This document shows, in pieces, positions 51,495 through 60,752 of a stretch of 64,000 nt of DNA. The translations under genes were made by a program, and so were the position numbers. Every line of letters begins with the position of its first letter. The first letter of the stretch is position 1. The stretch is from JAOZTV01 sp965371805 (GTDB taxonomy: Bacteria > Acidobacteriota > Aminicenantia > UBA2199). Below the pieces are notes generated by a model that saw nothing but the letters and a program-made list of their open reading frames with translations, was not told the origin of the DNA and made no database searches. Location of the stretch: the NCBI GenBank assembly GCA_965371805.1, contig CBDUZW010000017.1, positions 7,775 through 71,774 on the forward strand, written 5' to 3'.

Positions 51495-54136
51495 TTTAAT
51501 ATCTTTTGTGCAAAGACATATTTTAATATCCCCCCGCTTTTAAAATAATCCACTTCGATTGAAGTATCTAATCTGCATCTTAAATCAAAAATAATACTTC
51601 TGGATGTTGAAACAGCCTTACATTTTAAGATAGCTCCTGGTGTTAATTCTGATATTTCGTTAATTGTAAATAAATCTTCCCCCGTCAATTTTAAGGTATC
51701 TGCATTTTCACCATTTGTAAATTCCAGAGGTAATACACCCATTCCTATCAAATTACTTCTATGTATCCGTTCAAACGATTCAGCTATTACTGCTTTAATG
51801 TTTAATAACATGGTGCCTTTTGCTGCCCAGTCTCTTGAAGATCCTGTTCCATATTCCTTCCCGCCGATCACTATTAATGGAGTTTCATCTGCTTTGTATT
51901 TAGAAGCTATATCATATACATAACCTTTCTCTTTTTCAGGAAATTTAAGAGAATAACCTCCCTCAATATTATTTAATAATTTATTTTTTATCCTTATATT
52001 TGCAAATGTTCCTCTCATCATAACTTCATGATTACCTCTTCTTGAACCATATGTATTAAAATCTGATACTTTTATATTGTTTTCTTTCAGGTATTTCCCG
52101 GCTGGATAATTCTCAGATATATTTCCTGCAGGTGAGATATGGTCTGTTGTTACCGAATCACCTAATAATAAGAGTATTCTTGCATCAATTATATCATTAA
52201 CTGGTATTGGTTTTTTTGAGAAATTTTTAAAAAAAGGAGGTTTTCTAATGAAGGTTGATTCTTGATTCCAGTTATACTTAATCCCTTTTGCCGCTTTAAG
52301 ATTTTTCCAGTTTAAATCACCTTCAGTTATATCACTGTACTTTTCCTTAAACATATCCGGTGTAATTATTTTGTCTATAATATCATTGATCTCTTTAGAT
52401 GAAGGCCAGATATCTTTTAGAAATACCGGATTATTATTATTATAGCCAAGTGGCTCTTTTGTAAGATCAATATCAACTCTTCCTGCAATTGAATAGGCAA
52501 TTACCAATGGTGGTGAAGCAAGGTAGTTTGCTTTCACATCAGAATGAATTCTTGCTTCAAAATTCCTATTTCCTGATAGAATAGAAGCAGCAACGAGATC
52601 ATTCTCAATTATTGTGTTTTTTACTTCAATTGGTATTGGACCACTATTGCCAATACAAGTAGTACATCCATAACCAACAACAAAAAAACCCAGTTTTTCC
52701 AGATAATAAAGAAGATCTGATTTTTTCAGATAATCTGTTACAACCTTTGATCCAGGAGCAAGTGATGTTTTTATATATGGCTTCACCCTTAATCCTTTTT
52801 CATATGCTTTTTTTGCTAATAGTCCGGCACCGATCATTACAACCGGGTTTGAAGTGTTTGTACATGACGTAATTGCAGCAATTACCACACTTCCATCATT
52901 CATCTCATAAAGTTTTTTATTATATTCAAATGATATATCTTTATTATTTCCATATTCCGGAAAACCTTTTCTAAAACTCTCTTTAATATCTTCAATATTA
53001 AATCTGTCCTGAGGTCTTTTAGGCCCTGCAATAGAAGGTTTTATTTCAGAAAGATCAAATTCTATTAATTTACTATACTCTGGTTCTATTTCATCTGAAT
53101 AAAATAAATCTTGTTCCTTACAATAAATTTCAGTTATCTCCGAAGATTCTTCTCTATTTGTAAGTTTGAGAAAATTAATAGTCTGTTCATCTACTGGAAA
53201 AAAACCGCAAGTAGCTCCATATTCTGGAGCCATATTAGAAATTGTCGCCCTGTCAGGTAGTGTCATATTTTTCAAAGCAGGGCCAAAAAATTCAACAAAT
53301 TTTTCGACTACTTCTGCTTTTCTTAATCTTTCTGTTACTGTCAATACTAAATCAGTTGTTGTAACCCCTTCTCTTAATGTTCCAGTCATTTTAACCCCTA
53401 CTACTTCAGGGATTGTCATGTAATATGCCTGTCCCATCATAACTGCTTCTGCTTCAATCCCCCCAACACCCCATCCAAGAACCCCTATTCCATTAATCAT
53501 TGTTGTATGGGAATCTGTTCCTATCAGCGTATCAGGAATTAATAATGTCTCACTATTCTCGTCTTTTTTTGTAACAACATCAGATATAAATTCAAGATTA
53601 ACCTGGTGAATTATTCCTGCTCCAGGCGGAAAAACCTTAAGATTGTCAAAGTTTTTTTGAGCCCATTTTAATAATTTATAACGTTCTGAATTTCTCTCAT
53701 ACTCTTTATTTAAATTTTTTTTATAGGAATCTTCCGTTCCAAAATAATCAACCTGAATTGAATGATCAATAATTAAATCTGTCTTTATAACCGGATTTAT
53801 TATAGCAGGATCTTTACCCTTTTCAATTGCAGCATCTCTCATAGCAGCCAGGTCAACTACAGCAGGTACTCCTGTAAAATCCTGCATAATAACTCTTGAT
53901 GGGTAAAAAGCAATCTCTTTTTTATTTTCTTGTTTAGTATTCCACCTTGCCAATTTTAAAATATCAGATTCTTTTACAATTTGATTATCACAATTGCGAA
54001 TCATATTCTCTAAAAGAATTCTAATTGAATATGGCAATCTGTTTAGAGAGATATCGTTTTCCTTTGCAAACTCAGTTAGACTATAGTAATTGTATTTGTT
54101 GTTATTTATTTTTATTGTTTTTTTTATTTTTTCCAT
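51491..54136 (-). CDS. acnA: aconitate hydratase (AcnA/IRP type)
   Basis: An 881-residue aconitase of the cytosolic/IRP-like family. Cys ligands of the [4Fe-4S] cluster are in AAITSCTNTSNP (about 430) and GYGCTTCIGNSGPI (about 497). GTDSHTTMINGIGVLGWGVGGIEAEAVMMGQ (about 207-237) and GGKEYGTGSSRDWAAKG (about 770) are further active-site blocks. It interconverts citrate and isocitrate; it pairs with the fumarase immediately divergent from it and with the upstream 2-oxoacid dehydrogenase. Good ribosome site TAGGAG. Confidence 0.96.
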   Translation of the reverse strand: MEKIKKTIKINNNKYNYYSLTEFAKENDISLNRLPYSIRILLENMIRNCDNQIVKESDILKLARWNTKQENKKEIAFYPSRVIMQDFTGVPAVVDLAAMRDAAIEKGKDPAIINPVIKTDLIIDHSIQVDYFGTEDSYKKNLNKEYERNSERYKLLKWAQKNFDNLKVFPPGAGIIHQVNLEFISDVVTKKDENSETLLIPDTLIGTDSHTTMINGIGVLGWGVGGIEAEAVMMGQAYYMTIPEVVGVKMTGTLREGVTTTDLVLTVTERLRKAEVVEKFVEFFGPALKNMTLPDRATISNMAPEYGATCGFFPVDEQTINFLKLTNREESSEITEIYCKEQDLFYSDEIEPEYSKLIEFDLSEIKPSIAGPKRPQDRFNIEDIKESFRKGFPEYGNNKDISFEYNKKLYEMNDGSVVIAAITSCTNTSNPVVMIGAGLLAKKAYEKGLRVKPYIKTSLAPGSKVVTDYLKKSDLLYYLEKLGFFVVGYGCTTCIGNSGPIPIEVKNTIIENDLVAASILSGNRNFEARIHSDVKANYLASPPLVIAYSIAGRVDIDLTKEPLGYNNNNPVFLKDIWPSSKEINDIIDKIITPDMFKEKYSDITEGDLNWKNLKAAKGIKYNWNQESTFIRKPPFFKNFSKKPIPVNDIIDARILLLLGDSVTTDHISPAGNISENYPAGKYLKENNIKVSDFNTYGSRRGNHEVMMRGTFANIRIKNKLLNNIEGGYSLKFPEKEKGYVYDIASKYKADETPLIVIGGKEYGTGSSRDWAAKGTMLLNIKAVIAESFERIHRSNLIGMGVLPLEFTNGENADTLKLTGEDLFTINEISELTPGAILKCKAVSTSRSIIFDLRCRLDTSIEVDYFKSGGILKYVFAQKILN

Positions 54137-54251
54137 AATTTACTCCTAAAAGACTATTCTAAATAGATATTTTATTTTTGCAAGCTTTTTCATTGAATAT
54201 TTTATTTCAATACAATATTATAAAAAATAGATTTTTAAAAAAGAGGTAAAT

Positions 54252-55640
54252 ATGAAGAAAATGGATTTTAGAATAGAAAAAGATACAATGGGAGAGGTTA
54301 ATGTTCCAGTAAATTTACTATATGGAGCTCAAACAGGAAGAGCAGTGGAAAATTTTCCAATAAGTGGTCTGACTTTACCATTTAATTTTATCAGATCAAT
54401 TGCATTAATTAAAAAAAATGCAGCAATTACTAATTTTGAATTAGGACTGCTTGATAAATCTATAAAAGATGTAATTATTAAGGCTTCAAATGAGGTAATT
54501 GATGGTAAACTTACAGACCATTTTGTAGTGGATATATTTCAAACCGGTTCTGGAACATCTACTAATATGAATGTAAATGAAGTAATTACAAATAGAGCAA
54601 ACCAATTACTGGGATATAGTTTTGAAAAGAGAGGCCCAATTCACCCCAATGACCATGTAAATATGGGCCAGTCGAGTAATGATGTTATTCCTTCTTCATT
54701 ACATTTAACATGTGTAATTCAGGTATTTCGAAATTTAATCCCTGAGTTAGAACATTTCATTGAAATTTTAAAAACAAAAGAAAGTGAATTTAAGGATATT
54801 ATTAAGATTGGAAGAACACATCTTCAGGATGCAACTCCTATCACTCTTGGTATGGAATTCTCGAGCTTCAGGGCTCAACTGGAATTCGGGTTAAAAATAA
54901 TAAAAGAGAGTATTAAAAATCTTGCATATTTAACTCTAGGAGGAACAGCTGTTGGAACAGGAATAAATGCTCATAAGGATTTTGGAGTAAAAATTATAGA
55001 AAAAATCAGTCTTGAAACAGGACTGCAATTTCATAAAACAGATAATCATTTCAAATCACAAAGCTCTTTAGATACAATTGTTCATTTTAGCGGAGTTCTT
55101 AAAACGATCGCCATATCTCTTATGAAAATAGCAAATGATATAAGATGGCTTTCAAGTGGTCCAAGATGCGGCATAGGAGAAATAAAGATTCCAGCAGTGC
55201 AACCCGGTTCTTCAATAATGCCTGGAAAGATTAATCCGGTAATAGCAGAATCTGTCTGTCAGGTGGCAGCTCAGGTTATTGGAAATGATACAACTATAAC
55301 TATTGGAGGGCAGTCAGGTAATTTCCAACTAAATGTTATGATGCCGGTTATTTCATATAATATTATTCAATCGATAGATCTATTAAGTTCAGCATTAAAG
55401 ATATTCGGTGAAAAATGTATCAAAGATATTGAAGCTGATATTGATGTGTGCAATTCAAATGTAGAAAAGAGTCTTTCAACTGCAACTCCCCTGGCCTTGG
55501 TTTTAGGCTATGATAAAGTCGCTGAGATCACAAAAAAAGCATTCAATTCAGGAAAAACAATTAAAGAAGTCGCTATAGAAGAAAACATTCTATCCAAAGA
55601 AGAACTATCAAAAATCCTGGATCCTAAGTCTATGATATAA
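54252..55640 (+). CDS. fumC: fumarate hydratase class II
   Basis: A 462-residue fumarase C. GSGTSTNMNVNEVITNRAN, GQSSNDVIPSSLHLT, GRTHLQDATPITLG and GSSIMPGKINPVIAESVCQVAAQV (signature near 315-335) match the family. Homotetrameric, oxygen-stable, interconverting fumarate and malate. Divergent from aconitase with a 115-bp gap. A weak GAGG ribosome site precedes the ATG. Confidence 0.96.
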   Translation: MKKMDFRIEKDTMGEVNVPVNLLYGAQTGRAVENFPISGLTLPFNFIRSIALIKKNAAITNFELGLLDKSIKDVIIKASNEVIDGKLTDHFVVDIFQTGSGTSTNMNVNEVITNRANQLLGYSFEKRGPIHPNDHVNMGQSSNDVIPSSLHLTCVIQVFRNLIPELEHFIEILKTKESEFKDIIKIGRTHLQDATPITLGMEFSSFRAQLEFGLKIIKESIKNLAYLTLGGTAVGTGINAHKDFGVKIIEKISLETGLQFHKTDNHFKSQSSLDTIVHFSGVLKTIAISLMKIANDIRWLSSGPRCGIGEIKIPAVQPGSSIMPGKINPVIAESVCQVAAQVIGNDTTITIGGQSGNFQLNVMMPVISYNIIQSIDLLSSALKIFGEKCIKDIEADIDVCNSNVEKSLSTATPLALVLGYDKVAEITKKAFNSGKTIKEVAIEENILSKEELSKILDPKSMI

Positions 55641-56055
55641 AATTAAGTGATTATTTATATTAGAATACAATTTTGATTTGTATTAAATATTTTCTTGAAA
55701 CTTCAATATATTATATGTGATGGGCTGAATGCTATGTTAAATCATTGCTGATTTTAAAAAATGTTTACAGTTTTTGGTTGACATAATGTCAAGTGGGTTT
55801 ACATAATCTGTTAGATGTTTTTGTGAATTAATTTCTGTGTTTTTTTTAATAAATTTATATAATAATGTTAAATATAAACAAAATAAATAAAATAGACCGA
55901 ATATATATAGATAATAAAAAATCTGTATTTACCGGATAATGGCTTTTAATTTAACTTTCAATAAAAAAAACGTTAAAATAAAGTTTATTGTGGTTTTGGC
56001 ATCATTTTTGCTATATTATATATGGGTATGATACTACTTTAAGGAGGGTGATATT
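55641..56055. other. 415-bp gene-free leader region
   Basis: No coding potential is seen. TTGACATAATGTCAA (55778-55792) is a perfect odd palindrome whose left half doubles as a -35-like hexamer. The rest is AT-rich. This could be the control region of the following lipoprotein gene, whose AAGGAGGG ribosome site begins at 56041. Confidence 0.35.
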
Positions 56056-57693
56056 ATGAAACTGAAACTTTTTTTATTATTTACATTAATCAGTATTTTT
56101 TTCATTGGATGTAATTTTAACAATTCAGACAGTGAAAATGATAATAATAATTTTGCAAGAGGGATATTTACTATAACAGATGCACCGAATGATGAGCTAT
56201 CCGTTCTTCAGGTGGAACTTACAGAATTGAAGATTATTGATGTAGAAGGAAATGAAACTTTGATTTTTGCAGAAACGAATGGTCAAACCTATATTCTTAA
56301 TCTTCTTGATCTGCAGGGGCTTAATGCGTTATTGGGATCAGTCCCACTGACACCTGGATTATATAAATCACTTTCACTCTCTTATAAAAATGCAACAGCT
56401 CTTGATGTAAATGGAAATGTATTAACTGTCAAGGAAAACCATTTTGGCAACGCAAAAGTAAATTTAAACCCATATTTAGAAGTTGGAACTGATAATGTGT
56501 ATATTGAGATTGACTTTGATTTAAATAACTCAGTATTTAACATTGTTTCAGGACCTCATGGTAGTTTACTGCTAATGCCGACACTGGTTGTAAAAATAAG
56601 TGGAACAGAAAGTAATCCGGAACTTGAAGAATTTAAAGGAATTGTACATTTAGTTACATCAGAATCAGAAATGATTATTACTGTAAATGGAGAAACTATA
56701 AAAATTATTATTACAGATGATACAATAATTGAAATAGACGAATTAATTATCACTCCTACATTTCCAGGTTTTGAATTCTCCCACTTGTTTCTTCCGGGAA
56801 ATATAGTGGAAATTTATGGTACTCTTGATGTGGCAACTAATACAGTAACAGCAGCAAAAATTGAAAGGTTATTTGAGAACCATGCTCTTGGATTTCAGGG
56901 AATTGTTGTAAATAAAACTGATTTAAACTTTGATGTTCTTGTATTGGGATCAAGAGACTCAGGATATACACTTGGTTCAATTCAAACAGTCACTTTTGAC
57001 AACAACACTTTCTTTCTATATACAGATCCTGCTAAAGCTGCAGATTTTGAGAAGCTGGCTATCGGTCAGGATGTAAGAATAACAGGAACCCCGGAAGATG
57101 CTTCAGCTGCTCAAAAAGTTAAATTAAAAGAGACAAAAATATTTGGAACAATAGTCAGTCTTAATGCTGCATTAAGTCAACTTGTTTTTACTGTTAAAAA
57201 AATTGAAGGCATTGATATTTCAAATATACCAGGATTCATAAATCCAATAACTGTGGAATTTGTTGTAGAATTTCCATCAGACCTGAAAGTTGGTGCAGAA
57301 ATATCACTTGAAGGTTTTTTTAATAGAGAAACAGATGGTACTTTTTCTGTATATACATATGATCCCGATGATGAAGAGAGTGGCAATGAAACTGTTAATA
57401 ATACATGGGTTGGTAAGATCTTTAGTGTTCTCTCATCTAGTCCGCCTATGTTCAGTATAACCAGAGGCGGGAGTGGCGGAAATATTGAAAACAGAACCGT
57501 AACTGTTAATGTTGATTCATCTACTATAATTGTTGAAAAAAACAAAAGTAGTACGACTTCAATTACTGCTGCTGAACTGGTTGATAGAATTAACTCAGGT
57601 GCATACAGCCAGATGAAAGCTAAAGGTGGATTTAATAGCTCAGAAAAAACATTGCTGGCAACTCAAATAGTAATGACTGTAAAAAAGAAATAG
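56056..57693 (+). CDS. DUF4382/DUF5666-type lipoprotein
   Basis: A 545-residue lipoprotein (LFTLISIFFIGC, lipobox FIGC). The first module (about 32-180) has GIFTITDAPNDELSVLQVELTELKII...FAETNGQTYILNLLDLQG, the DUF4382 pattern. It is followed by about four repeated beta-barrel-like units with F-x-G-x-V...V-x-V-G and T-x-I motifs like DUF5666 (EFKGIVHLV..., GFQGIVVNK..., IFGTIVSLN..., WVGKIFSVL...). Function is unknown; it is likely a surface or periplasmic binding protein. Strong AAGGAGGG before the ATG, and a bidirectional terminator follows. Confidence 0.75.
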   Translation: MKLKLFLLFTLISIFFIGCNFNNSDSENDNNNFARGIFTITDAPNDELSVLQVELTELKIIDVEGNETLIFAETNGQTYILNLLDLQGLNALLGSVPLTPGLYKSLSLSYKNATALDVNGNVLTVKENHFGNAKVNLNPYLEVGTDNVYIEIDFDLNNSVFNIVSGPHGSLLLMPTLVVKISGTESNPELEEFKGIVHLVTSESEMIITVNGETIKIIITDDTIIEIDELIITPTFPGFEFSHLFLPGNIVEIYGTLDVATNTVTAAKIERLFENHALGFQGIVVNKTDLNFDVLVLGSRDSGYTLGSIQTVTFDNNTFFLYTDPAKAADFEKLAIGQDVRITGTPEDASAAQKVKLKETKIFGTIVSLNAALSQLVFTVKKIEGIDISNIPGFINPITVEFVVEFPSDLKVGAEISLEGFFNRETDGTFSVYTYDPDDEESGNETVNNTWVGKIFSVLSSSPPMFSITRGGSGGNIENRTVTVNVDSSTIIVEKNKSSTTSITAAELVDRINSGAYSQMKAKGGFNSSEKTLLATQIVMTVKKK

Positions 57694-57729
57694 AAATTGA
57701 AGTGTAATTAAATTAAAAAAAAGCAATTC

Positions 57730-57750
57730 GGGGGTTTGTACAAAACCCCC
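57730..57750. terminator. bidirectional intrinsic terminator
   Basis: A stem GGGGGTTT/AAACCCCC with a 5-base loop lies between two convergent genes. A run of A on the left (T on the minus strand) serves the minus-strand gene; the plus side has TATTTTGTAT. Confidence 0.75.
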
Positions 57751-57766
57751 TATTTTGTATAAATCT

Positions 57767-59161
57767 CTATTTTTTTCTGTATTGTGAGGGTGTTAAACCT
57801 GTGAATTTTTTGAAAGCAGTATTAAATACTGATTTTGAATAGAAACCACATTCATAAGCAATATCTAAAACTGATTTTTTTCTATCTTCAGAAAGCATTT
57901 TTTTTGCCGCTTCTATCCTGTACTTATTTATAAAATCATTTGAATTCTGATTAAGTTTTTCATTTATTATCTGTGACAAATGATTGTATTGTATATTAAG
58001 AACTTCGGATAATTTTTTCAAATTTAAAGATGGTTCCAGGTATGGTGCTCCATTATCCATATAAGATAAAAGCTGTTTAAGCGTTTTCTCGGCATATTCT
58101 TTATTTAGACCTGATGTTTTGTATTTGTCTTTTGACTCTTTTATTGTTCTTTTATTATTATATTTAATAGTTTTTATTCTAATAAATATAATAATGGATA
58201 TAAAGAACAGTAAAATCAAGAAGAATATAAAATATTTACTCTTATCGGCAACTATTTTAAAATCATATTTTGCTGTTGCCTTGCTCCATTTTTTGTCAGA
58301 TATACTGGATTGGAGTAAAAAAGAATATATTCCGGGTTTTAGGTTTATATATATATTAAGTCTGTTGAACCCGGGTTTGACAATTTCCCAGTCTTTATCA
58401 TAACCCTCCAGTTTATATCTAAACCTTAACTTTTCAGCAGCTCTGAAATATATTCCTGTGAAATGAAATTCTATAATTCTATTCGGATTATTTATAATTG
58501 GATTTAATTGATTGGTTATGTCTTCATTGTTTAAAAATACTTTTTCAATTATTGGAAAAGTTGTTTTTAGAGATGATTCTTTTTTAATCAAACGTACTAA
58601 TCCATTACTTTCAGTTGAAAACCATATATTTCCTTCTCTATCTTCAAAAATATCATTAATAAAATCATTCTCCAGGAACGGGATATTCATTTTGAACATT
58701 TTTCTAGAATCCGGTGTTTTCATAAAGACCCCATCACCAATAGTCCCTATCCAGATATTATCATTTCGATCTTTAAGAATTGATTTAATAGAAATATCCA
58801 TCAATGTTTGATCTTCATTTAAATATTTTTTAAATATTTTTTGACTTTGACTATTTTTATTTAATATTATTTTCCTGATTTCTTTAGGTATCATTGATAC
58901 TTTTGAGTTAGAGTAGAAATGAAATTTTATACCATCAAATTTTGTAAATCCTGAATCGGTAAAAACCCAAAGATAACCATTTTTATCTTGGATAACGAAT
59001 TCAATTGAATTTGAAATGAGTCCATCTGTCTCATCAAAGCTATATATTGAAAAATCAAAATTTATATTATCTTCAGCATATAGAAAATTAAATTGAATAC
59101 TGAAACAAAAAAAGAATGTAAGAAAGAAATATAGAAGTTTCAGTTGTTTAGAAATAAGCAA
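57767..59161 (-). CDS. membrane-spanning AraC regulator with short propeller and Y_Y_Y domain
   Basis: A 464-residue protein. After a signal or anchor (KLLYFFLTFFFCFSIQFNFLYA), a few two-component-regulator propeller repeats appear (EFVIQDKNGYLWVFTDSGFTKFDG; SILKDRNDNIWIGTIGDGVF; DIFEDREGNIWFSTESNGLVRL). A Y_Y_Y Ig-like domain (RFRYKLEGYDKDWEIV...YINLKPGIYSFLLQSS), a membrane helix (about 307-325, YFIFFLILLFFISIIIFI) and a C-terminal AraC domain (about 375-464) follow. It resembles a hybrid two-component sensor that lost its kinase and receiver, and has only three propeller repeats against the usual 14. The start is a TTG without ribosome site; the true start is unclear. Follows the cheZ gene by 20 bp. 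Confidence 0.75.
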   Translation of the reverse strand: MLISKQLKLLYFFLTFFFCFSIQFNFLYAEDNINFDFSIYSFDETDGLISNSIEFVIQDKNGYLWVFTDSGFTKFDGIKFHFYSNSKVSMIPKEIRKIILNKNSQSQKIFKKYLNEDQTLMDISIKSILKDRNDNIWIGTIGDGVFMKTPDSRKMFKMNIPFLENDFINDIFEDREGNIWFSTESNGLVRLIKKESSLKTTFPIIEKVFLNNEDITNQLNPIINNPNRIIEFHFTGIYFRAAEKLRFRYKLEGYDKDWEIVKPGFNRLNIYINLKPGIYSFLLQSSISDKKWSKATAKYDFKIVADKSKYFIFFLILLFFISIIIFIRIKTIKYNNKRTIKESKDKYKTSGLNKEYAEKTLKQLLSYMDNGAPYLEPSLNLKKLSEVLNIQYNHLSQIINEKLNQNSNDFINKYRIEAAKKMLSEDRKKSVLDIAYECGFYSKSVFNTAFKKFTGLTPSQYRKK

Positions 59162-59181
59162 AATATTAATATTTAAAAATT

Positions 59182-59802
59182 TTAATTTTGAGAATTCTGG
59201 TATTGAGCTACAATATCATCAACGTTTTCTTTCTCGTGATCAGATACAAGTGTTTTTTCTTCTATATTCCGTCCAAAATTAACAGGACCTTCCTCTTTAA
59301 CATCCTCATTACCTAAAAGATCATTTAAATAATTATTTAATTGTGCTAGAGTATGCATTACTTTCATTAATTTTTGTCTATTAATGTCCTGAAATTGAAA
59401 TGCATCCATTGCAGTAAATATAAGATCTTCGAATAGAAAAGAAGAATCTTTAAAATAATCAATAATATCCTTAGTAGATTTTTGTAAAGAGTTATTTTTA
59501 AAATCGTTTTCTAATTTGTCTGTATACTCTTTCTGTTTCTGGGCAATATTTAACATATTTTCAAGATAATTCATAACAAGAGTAGTGCCTTCTTCTGCTT
59601 CTTCACTAACTTTAGATAATTGCCCCATAACTTCACCTTTTTTGGGAAGTTTAGATGCTCCATCTATAGCTTTATTTTCTGAAGCCTTTTTTGGAGGGTC
59701 CACTGTAGTATCTGTTAAGCTATTTACGATATCTTGTTGTTTTTTGTTTTCTTTCTCTAGATTTCCTCCACTTAGAAGTGCGTCTATTTCACTTTGATCC
59801 AT
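59182..59802 (-). CDS. cheZ: CheZ-type phosphatase with N-terminal FliM-like CheY-binding peptide
   Basis: A 206-residue protein. Residues 1-13 (MDQSEIDALLSGG) copy the CheY-binding EIDALL segment found at the start of FliM/FliN. A low-complexity linker follows, then a long helical hairpin. LIFTAMDAFQFQDINRQKLMKVM (128-150) has the CheZ active-site pattern D-x-x-x-Q (D139, Q143). CheZ dephosphorylates CheY-P. The gene starts one base after the cheY stop, so it is co-translated with its substrate. A second short helix at the C-terminus (VDDIVAQYQ) may be the usual CheZ tail. Assigned by motif, not by overall identity. Confidence 0.75.
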   Translation of the reverse strand: MDQSEIDALLSGGNLEKENKKQQDIVNSLTDTTVDPPKKASENKAIDGASKLPKKGEVMGQLSKVSEEAEEGTTLVMNYLENMLNIAQKQKEYTDKLENDFKNNSLQKSTKDIIDYFKDSSFLFEDLIFTAMDAFQFQDINRQKLMKVMHTLAQLNNYLNDLLGNEDVKEEGPVNFGRNIEEKTLVSDHEKENVDDIVAQYQNSQN

Positions 59803-59803
59803 T

Positions 59804-60154
59804 TTATTTTAATACCGATTCTACTTTTTCTTTTAGAGTATCAGGAGTAAATGGTTTAACTATATAATTATTGACACCATTTTTTAATGCATCAACAATA
59901 TCATCTTTAGCAGCATTTGTAGTTACCATAAGGATAGGAATTGTTTTATTTGTTGCTCTCACAGTTTTTACGAATTCTAAACCATCCATTTCAGGCATAT
60001 TCCAATCTGTTAGAATAATATCTATTCCATCCATTTTTTCCAGTGCATCTTTTCCATTTTCAGCTTCTGCAAGGTCAGTATATCCTATTCTCTGAAGTGT
60101 ATTTTTTATTATTCTTCTCATTGTTGAGGAATCATCTACAACTAAAAATTTCAT
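59804..60154 (-). CDS. cheY: chemotaxis response regulator CheY
   Basis: A 116-residue stand-alone receiver. FLVVDDSSTMRRIIKNTL gives the acidic pair and the CheY-typical S-T-M-R-R. DIILTDWNMPEMDGLEFVK has the phospho-Asp (about D50) with W-N-M-P. LMVTTNAAKDDIVDAL and YIVKPFTPDTL supply the Thr and Lys switch residues. It controls flagellar motor direction. AAGGAGATATT precedes the ATG. It is divergent from the unknown gene at 60268, with which it shares a 113-bp AT-rich control region. Confidence 0.95.
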   Translation of the reverse strand: MKFLVVDDSSTMRRIIKNTLQRIGYTDLAEAENGKDALEKMDGIDIILTDWNMPEMDGLEFVKTVRATNKTIPILMVTTNAAKDDIVDALKNGVNNYIVKPFTPDTLKEKVESVLK

Positions 60155-60232
60155 TAATATCTCCTTAATTTTTATTTTATATTATAAAGTAGAATATTTT
60201 GATAAAAAAGTCAACAAAAATAATTTTTTTTA

Positions 60233-60261
60233 TTGACATATTTTTTGAAAAAATATAATAT
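60233..60261 (+). promoter_or_regulatory. sigma70 promoter giving a near-leaderless transcript
   Basis: TTGACA (60233-60238), a 17-bp spacer and TAATAT (60256-60261). Transcription should start about 7 bases later, at or within one or two bases of the ATG at 60268. Confidence 0.6.
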
Positions 60262-60267
60262 TATCTT

Positions 60268-60717
60268 ATGAAAGAAGAAAATTATAAAGTTGAAAAAATC
60301 AAAACAATAGTTGAAATTTTGTTAGATGATGGTACAAATAAAGTTCATGAGTACGGTATATATTTGAACAGGTTTTCCCGGCTGAAAAAAGGAATTGAAT
60401 CAATATCTGAACTGATCGAAAGTAACAAGTTTGTTATTCCAGTTGTTATGGAAAGTAATAATGATTTTTTAATTCTTAATAAAAATGAGATTATATATAT
60501 AAGAGAAAAAGAAGTTTCATTGATACAAAATGAGAAAAATATTAAGCTATTTATAAAGAACAATATTGAACTTGATGTTGAGCTTGTAAAAGTACATAAA
60601 GATGCAAGGTCTAGAGTTCTTGATTATTTTAATACTGAAAATGTATTCTTACAATTTATTCATGATGATTCAAAGATCTATGTTAATAAATACAAGGTTT
60701 ATAAAATCCTGGAATAA
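60268..60717 (+). CDS. uncharacterised protein preceding PilT-like ATPase
   Basis: A 149-residue acidic/basic-mixed soluble protein that I do not recognise. EILLDDGTNKVHEYGIYLNRFSRLKKGIESISELIES is followed by FVIPVVMESNNDFLILNKNEIIYIREKEVS and FIKNNIELDVELVKVHKDARSRVLDYF. Predicted strands alternate in two halves, possibly a small beta-barrel module of the PilZ or CheW type, but no diagnostic motif is present. No ribosome site is upstream, and the predicted RNA 5' end coincides with the ATG. It is 35 bp upstream of the PilT-like gene in the same direction, so a role in pilus motor control or signalling is inferred from position alone. Confidence 0.6.
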   Translation: MKEENYKVEKIKTIVEILLDDGTNKVHEYGIYLNRFSRLKKGIESISELIESNKFVIPVVMESNNDFLILNKNEIIYIREKEVSLIQNEKNIKLFIKNNIELDVELVKVHKDARSRVLDYFNTENVFLQFIHDDSKIYVNKYKVYKILE

Positions 60718-60752
60718 TAGAAAAATATAATCAATGGAGAAATGGATAAGCT

